Source of the DNA: Falsiruegeria mediterranea M17 | GTDB taxonomy: Bacteria > Pseudomonadota > Alphaproteobacteria > Rhodobacterales > Rhodobacteraceae | Direction of reading: 5' to 3' | Assembly: GCF_900302455.1 (NCBI RefSeq) | Contig: NZ_ONZG01000010.1 | Span: 124,001 to 188,000, forward strand | DNA length: 64,000 nt | In this document: one piece after another, positions 61,866 to 64,000 of the stretch | Layout: every line of letters starts with the position of its first letter | Numbering within the stretch: position 1 is the first letter of the stretch | Made by a program: the position numbers and the translations under genes | The notes under the pieces: generated by a model | Database searches by the model: none | The model's input: the letters and a program-made list of their open reading frames with translations, nothing else | Told to the model about the DNA's origin: nothing

Positions 61866-64000
61866 ATGCCCGTAGTTGTTGTAGAATCGCCAGCCAAGGC
61901 CAAAACGATCAACAAGTATCTTGGCTCCAACTACACCGTCTTAGCCTCGTACGGTCACGTTCGCGACCTGCCGCCCAAGGATGGATCGGTCGATACAGAC
62001 AATGAGTTTGACATGAAATGGGAGGTCGGGAACGACAGCCGCAAACATGTCAAAGCCATTGCCGATGCGCTGAAAGAAGACAACGAACTGATCCTCGCGA
62101 CCGACCCCGACCGCGAAGGCGAGGCGATCAGCTGGCACCTGCAAGAGGCGCTGACCAAGCGCCGGTCAATCAAAAAGGACACGCCGGTCAGCCGCGTGGT
62201 GTTCAACGCGATCACCAAATCTGCCGTGACCGAGGCGATGCAGAACCCGCGCCAGGTCGACATGCCCCTGGTCGAGGCCTATCTGGCCCGCCGTGCGCTG
62301 GATTATCTGGTGGGGTTCAACCTGTCGCCCGTTCTGTGGCGCAAGCTGCCCGGTGCGAAATCTGCGGGCCGCGTGCAGTCAGTCTGTCTGCGCCTGATCG
62401 TCGAACGCGAGATGGAGATCGAGGCCTTCAAGCCGGTGGAGTACTGGTCGGTCAAGGCGCTGTTCGACACGCCGCGCGGTCAGACGTATGAGGCGCGGTT
62501 GGTCAAACTGGCGGGCAACAAACTTGACAAGATGGACCTGACCAACGCCACTCAGGCCGAATTGGCGGTGCAGGCGATCACCTCTCGCGCGCTGAGCGTG
62601 CAGTCGGTCGAGGCCAAGCCTGCCAACCGCAACCCTTCGGCGCCTTTCATGACCTCGACCTTGCAGCAAGAGGCCAGCCGCAAGTTCGGCATGGGCGCGC
62701 GTCAGACCATGAGCACGGCGCAGCGTCTCTATGAGGCGGGTTACATTACTTATATGCGGACCGACGGCATCGACATGGCGCCCGAGGCTGTGACTGCCGC
62801 ACGCGACGCGATCGCGGATCGCTATGGCGCAGAGTACGTGCCCGACAGTCCGCGCATGTACAAGAACAAGGCCAAGAACGCACAAGAGGCGCACGAATGT
62901 ATCCGGCCCACGGATATGACCAAGGACGCCTCGCAGCTGAGAATCGAAGATGATCAGCGCAAGCTCTATGATCTGATCTGGAAACGGACGATTGCCTGCC
63001 AGATGGCGGCAGCGCGGCTGGAACGCACCACGGTTGAGGTTGGCAGTGACGATGGCCAGGTTGGTCTGCGGGCTACTGGTCAAGTCGTGCTGTTTGACGG
63101 GTTCATGCGCGTCTATGAAGAGGGCCGCGATGATGTAGCGGACGAGGATGACAAGCGTCTGCCGCAAGTGATGCAGGGCGAACCGGCGGTCTTTGCCAAG
63201 ACCTCTCTGGCGGATCAGTTTGCCAAGGCCACCGGCGAGGCGCAGGTAACCGAAGGGGCCAAGATCGCGAAAGAGGCGATCCTGGCCAAGAATGAAGCGG
63301 TGCTGGCGCTGCAGCACCACACACAGCCCCCGCCGCGCTATACCGAAGCCACTCTGGTCAAACGGATGGAGGAGCTCGGCATCGGGCGTCCGTCGACCTA
63401 TGCGTCGATCGTGACCACGATTCAGGACCGCGAATATGTCCGCAAGGACAAGAACCGCCTGATTCCCGAAGAAAAGGGCCGGATCGTCACGATCTTCCTG
63501 CTGAATTTTTTCCGCAACTATGTGGGGTACGAGTTCACCGCGAACCTGGAAAGCCAGCTGGACCACGTCAGCGCGGGCGACGGCGACTATAAAGAGCTGC
63601 TCAGCAAATTCTGGCGCGATTTTTCGGCCGCGATTGGTGAGACATCCGAGCTGCGGATTTCCGAGGTGTTGGACAAGCTCGATGAGGCGCTGGCCCCGCA
63701 GCTGTATCCGCCGCGTGAAGATGGCACCGACCCGCGTGTCTGCCCCAAGTGTGGCACCGGTCAGTTGCACCTGAAAACCTCTCGCACCGGCGGCTTTGTG
63801 GGCTGTGGCAACTATCCTGAGTGCAATTATACGCGTCCCATCGCGGGCGAAGGCGCGCAGGGCGAAGAGAAACTGCTAGGCACGGATGAAGGCGACGAAA
63901 TCTGGCTCAAGGACGGACGCTTTGGCCCGTATGTGCAGCGCGGCGAGGCAACGCCCGAGAACAAGCGGCCCAAGCGCAGTTCTCTGCCGCAGGTACGTCA
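61866..64000 (+). CDS. topA: DNA topoisomerase I (partial, C-terminus beyond the window)
   Basis: The first 711 codons of a type IA topoisomerase; the frame runs open to the window's end. The TOPRIM domain starts MPVVVVESPAKAKTINKYLGS with the metal-binding TDPDREGEAISWH. The active-site Tyr is in YITYMRTDGID (Tyr296), and a four-cysteine zinc ribbon begins CPKCGTGQLHLKTSRTGGFVGCGNYPECNYT near residue 628. It relaxes negatively supercoiled DNA. The ATG lies 133 bases from the divergent hypothetical gene. The stop codon is not visible. Confidence 0.98.
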   Translation, partial: MPVVVVESPAKAKTINKYLGSNYTVLASYGHVRDLPPKDGSVDTDNEFDMKWEVGNDSRKHVKAIADALKEDNELILATDPDREGEAISWHLQEALTKRRSIKKDTPVSRVVFNAITKSAVTEAMQNPRQVDMPLVEAYLARRALDYLVGFNLSPVLWRKLPGAKSAGRVQSVCLRLIVEREMEIEAFKPVEYWSVKALFDTPRGQTYEARLVKLAGNKLDKMDLTNATQAELAVQAITSRALSVQSVEAKPANRNPSAPFMTSTLQQEASRKFGMGARQTMSTAQRLYEAGYITYMRTDGIDMAPEAVTAARDAIADRYGAEYVPDSPRMYKNKAKNAQEAHECIRPTDMTKDASQLRIEDDQRKLYDLIWKRTIACQMAAARLERTTVEVGSDDGQVGLRATGQVVLFDGFMRVYEEGRDDVADEDDKRLPQVMQGEPAVFAKTSLADQFAKATGEAQVTEGAKIAKEAILAKNEAVLALQHHTQPPPRYTEATLVKRMEELGIGRPSTYASIVTTIQDREYVRKDKNRLIPEEKGRIVTIFLLNFFRNYVGYEFTANLESQLDHVSAGDGDYKELLSKFWRDFSAAIGETSELRISEVLDKLDEALAPQLYPPREDGTDPRVCPKCGTGQLHLKTSRTGGFVGCGNYPECNYTRPIAGEGAQGEEKLLGTDEGDEIWLKDGRFGPYVQRGEATPENKRPKRSSLPQVR

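Noticed and set aside
1-64000. tRNA or rRNA genes, CRISPR arrays, transposases or integrases
   Set aside because: Intergenic regions were read for tRNA T-arm motifs, regular spacer arrays and recombinase motifs; none was found. A covariance-model scan would be needed for certainty on small RNAs.

Overview
The window is a GC-rich, gene-dense stretch of chromosome from an alphaproteobacterium, most likely a marine Rhodobacteraceae (Roseobacter-group) member. The basis is the cluster ctaC-ctaB-(small ORF)-ctaG-ctaE-surf1-thrC-M16 peptidase with no subunit I gene, an Entner-Doudoroff operon zwf-edd-eda, EI-Ntr (ptsP) next to aspartate kinase, and genes for methylated amines (an MttB-family methyltransferase and a dimethylglycine-dehydrogenase-like flavoprotein). 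Species cannot be fixed from the sequence alone. No rRNA, tRNA, CRISPR array, prophage or transposase gene was seen.

Layout. 1-5.3 kb: a form-II CoxL-like molybdenum hydroxylase large subunit overlapping a DUF2235 hydrolase, an ornithine-decarboxylase-family gene and a divergent Lrp/AsnC regulator. 5.3-7.8 kb: a LysR gene with a perfect inverted-repeat box, divergent from a PhyH-type Fe(II)/2-oxoglutarate dioxygenase and an HD protein that keeps the ligand pattern of PhnZ/TmpB mixed-valent diiron oxygenases; this is a candidate phosphonate-type C-P cleavage pair. 7.9-22 kb: a dienelactone-hydrolase-like protein, valS, BenE-like transporter, DUF1992, crotonase, SMP-30-like, LpxO-like, two aminotransferases and an ABC exporter. 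22-30.4 kb: eda-edd-zwf under a LacI-type palindrome, a 0.75-kb AT-rich gene-free island with DnaA-box-like motifs, ptsP and lysC. 30.5-43 kb: a mixture of small metabolic, membrane and hypothetical genes, including mtnP and apt (methylthioadenosine to adenine to AMP), a SulP transporter, and a cysteine-rich secreted microprotein of 37 codons. 42.6-50 kb: LysR, MttB homologue, DMGDH-like enzyme, GlcD-like FAD oxidase and an MBL-fold protein. 50-57.6 kb: a nine-gene minus-strand run from ctaC to a RimJ-like acetyltransferase. 57.8-64 kb: tldD, a small RHH-like operon, dprA and the first 711 codons of topA.

Two features cut across the regions. Five copies of a 95-190 bp intergenic repeat (near 5.1, 8.7, 13.9, 18.6 and 22.0 kb) share inverted ends and internal hairpins whose stems change in a compensatory way; four of the five lie between convergent genes. 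In addition, several promoter regions hold crisp palindromes or helically phased repeats, notably four GTGCAC motifs at exact 11-bp spacing before the DMGDH-like gene. Starts were moved from the longest open frame to an internal ATG/GTG wherever a Shine-Dalgarno motif or family alignment demanded it.
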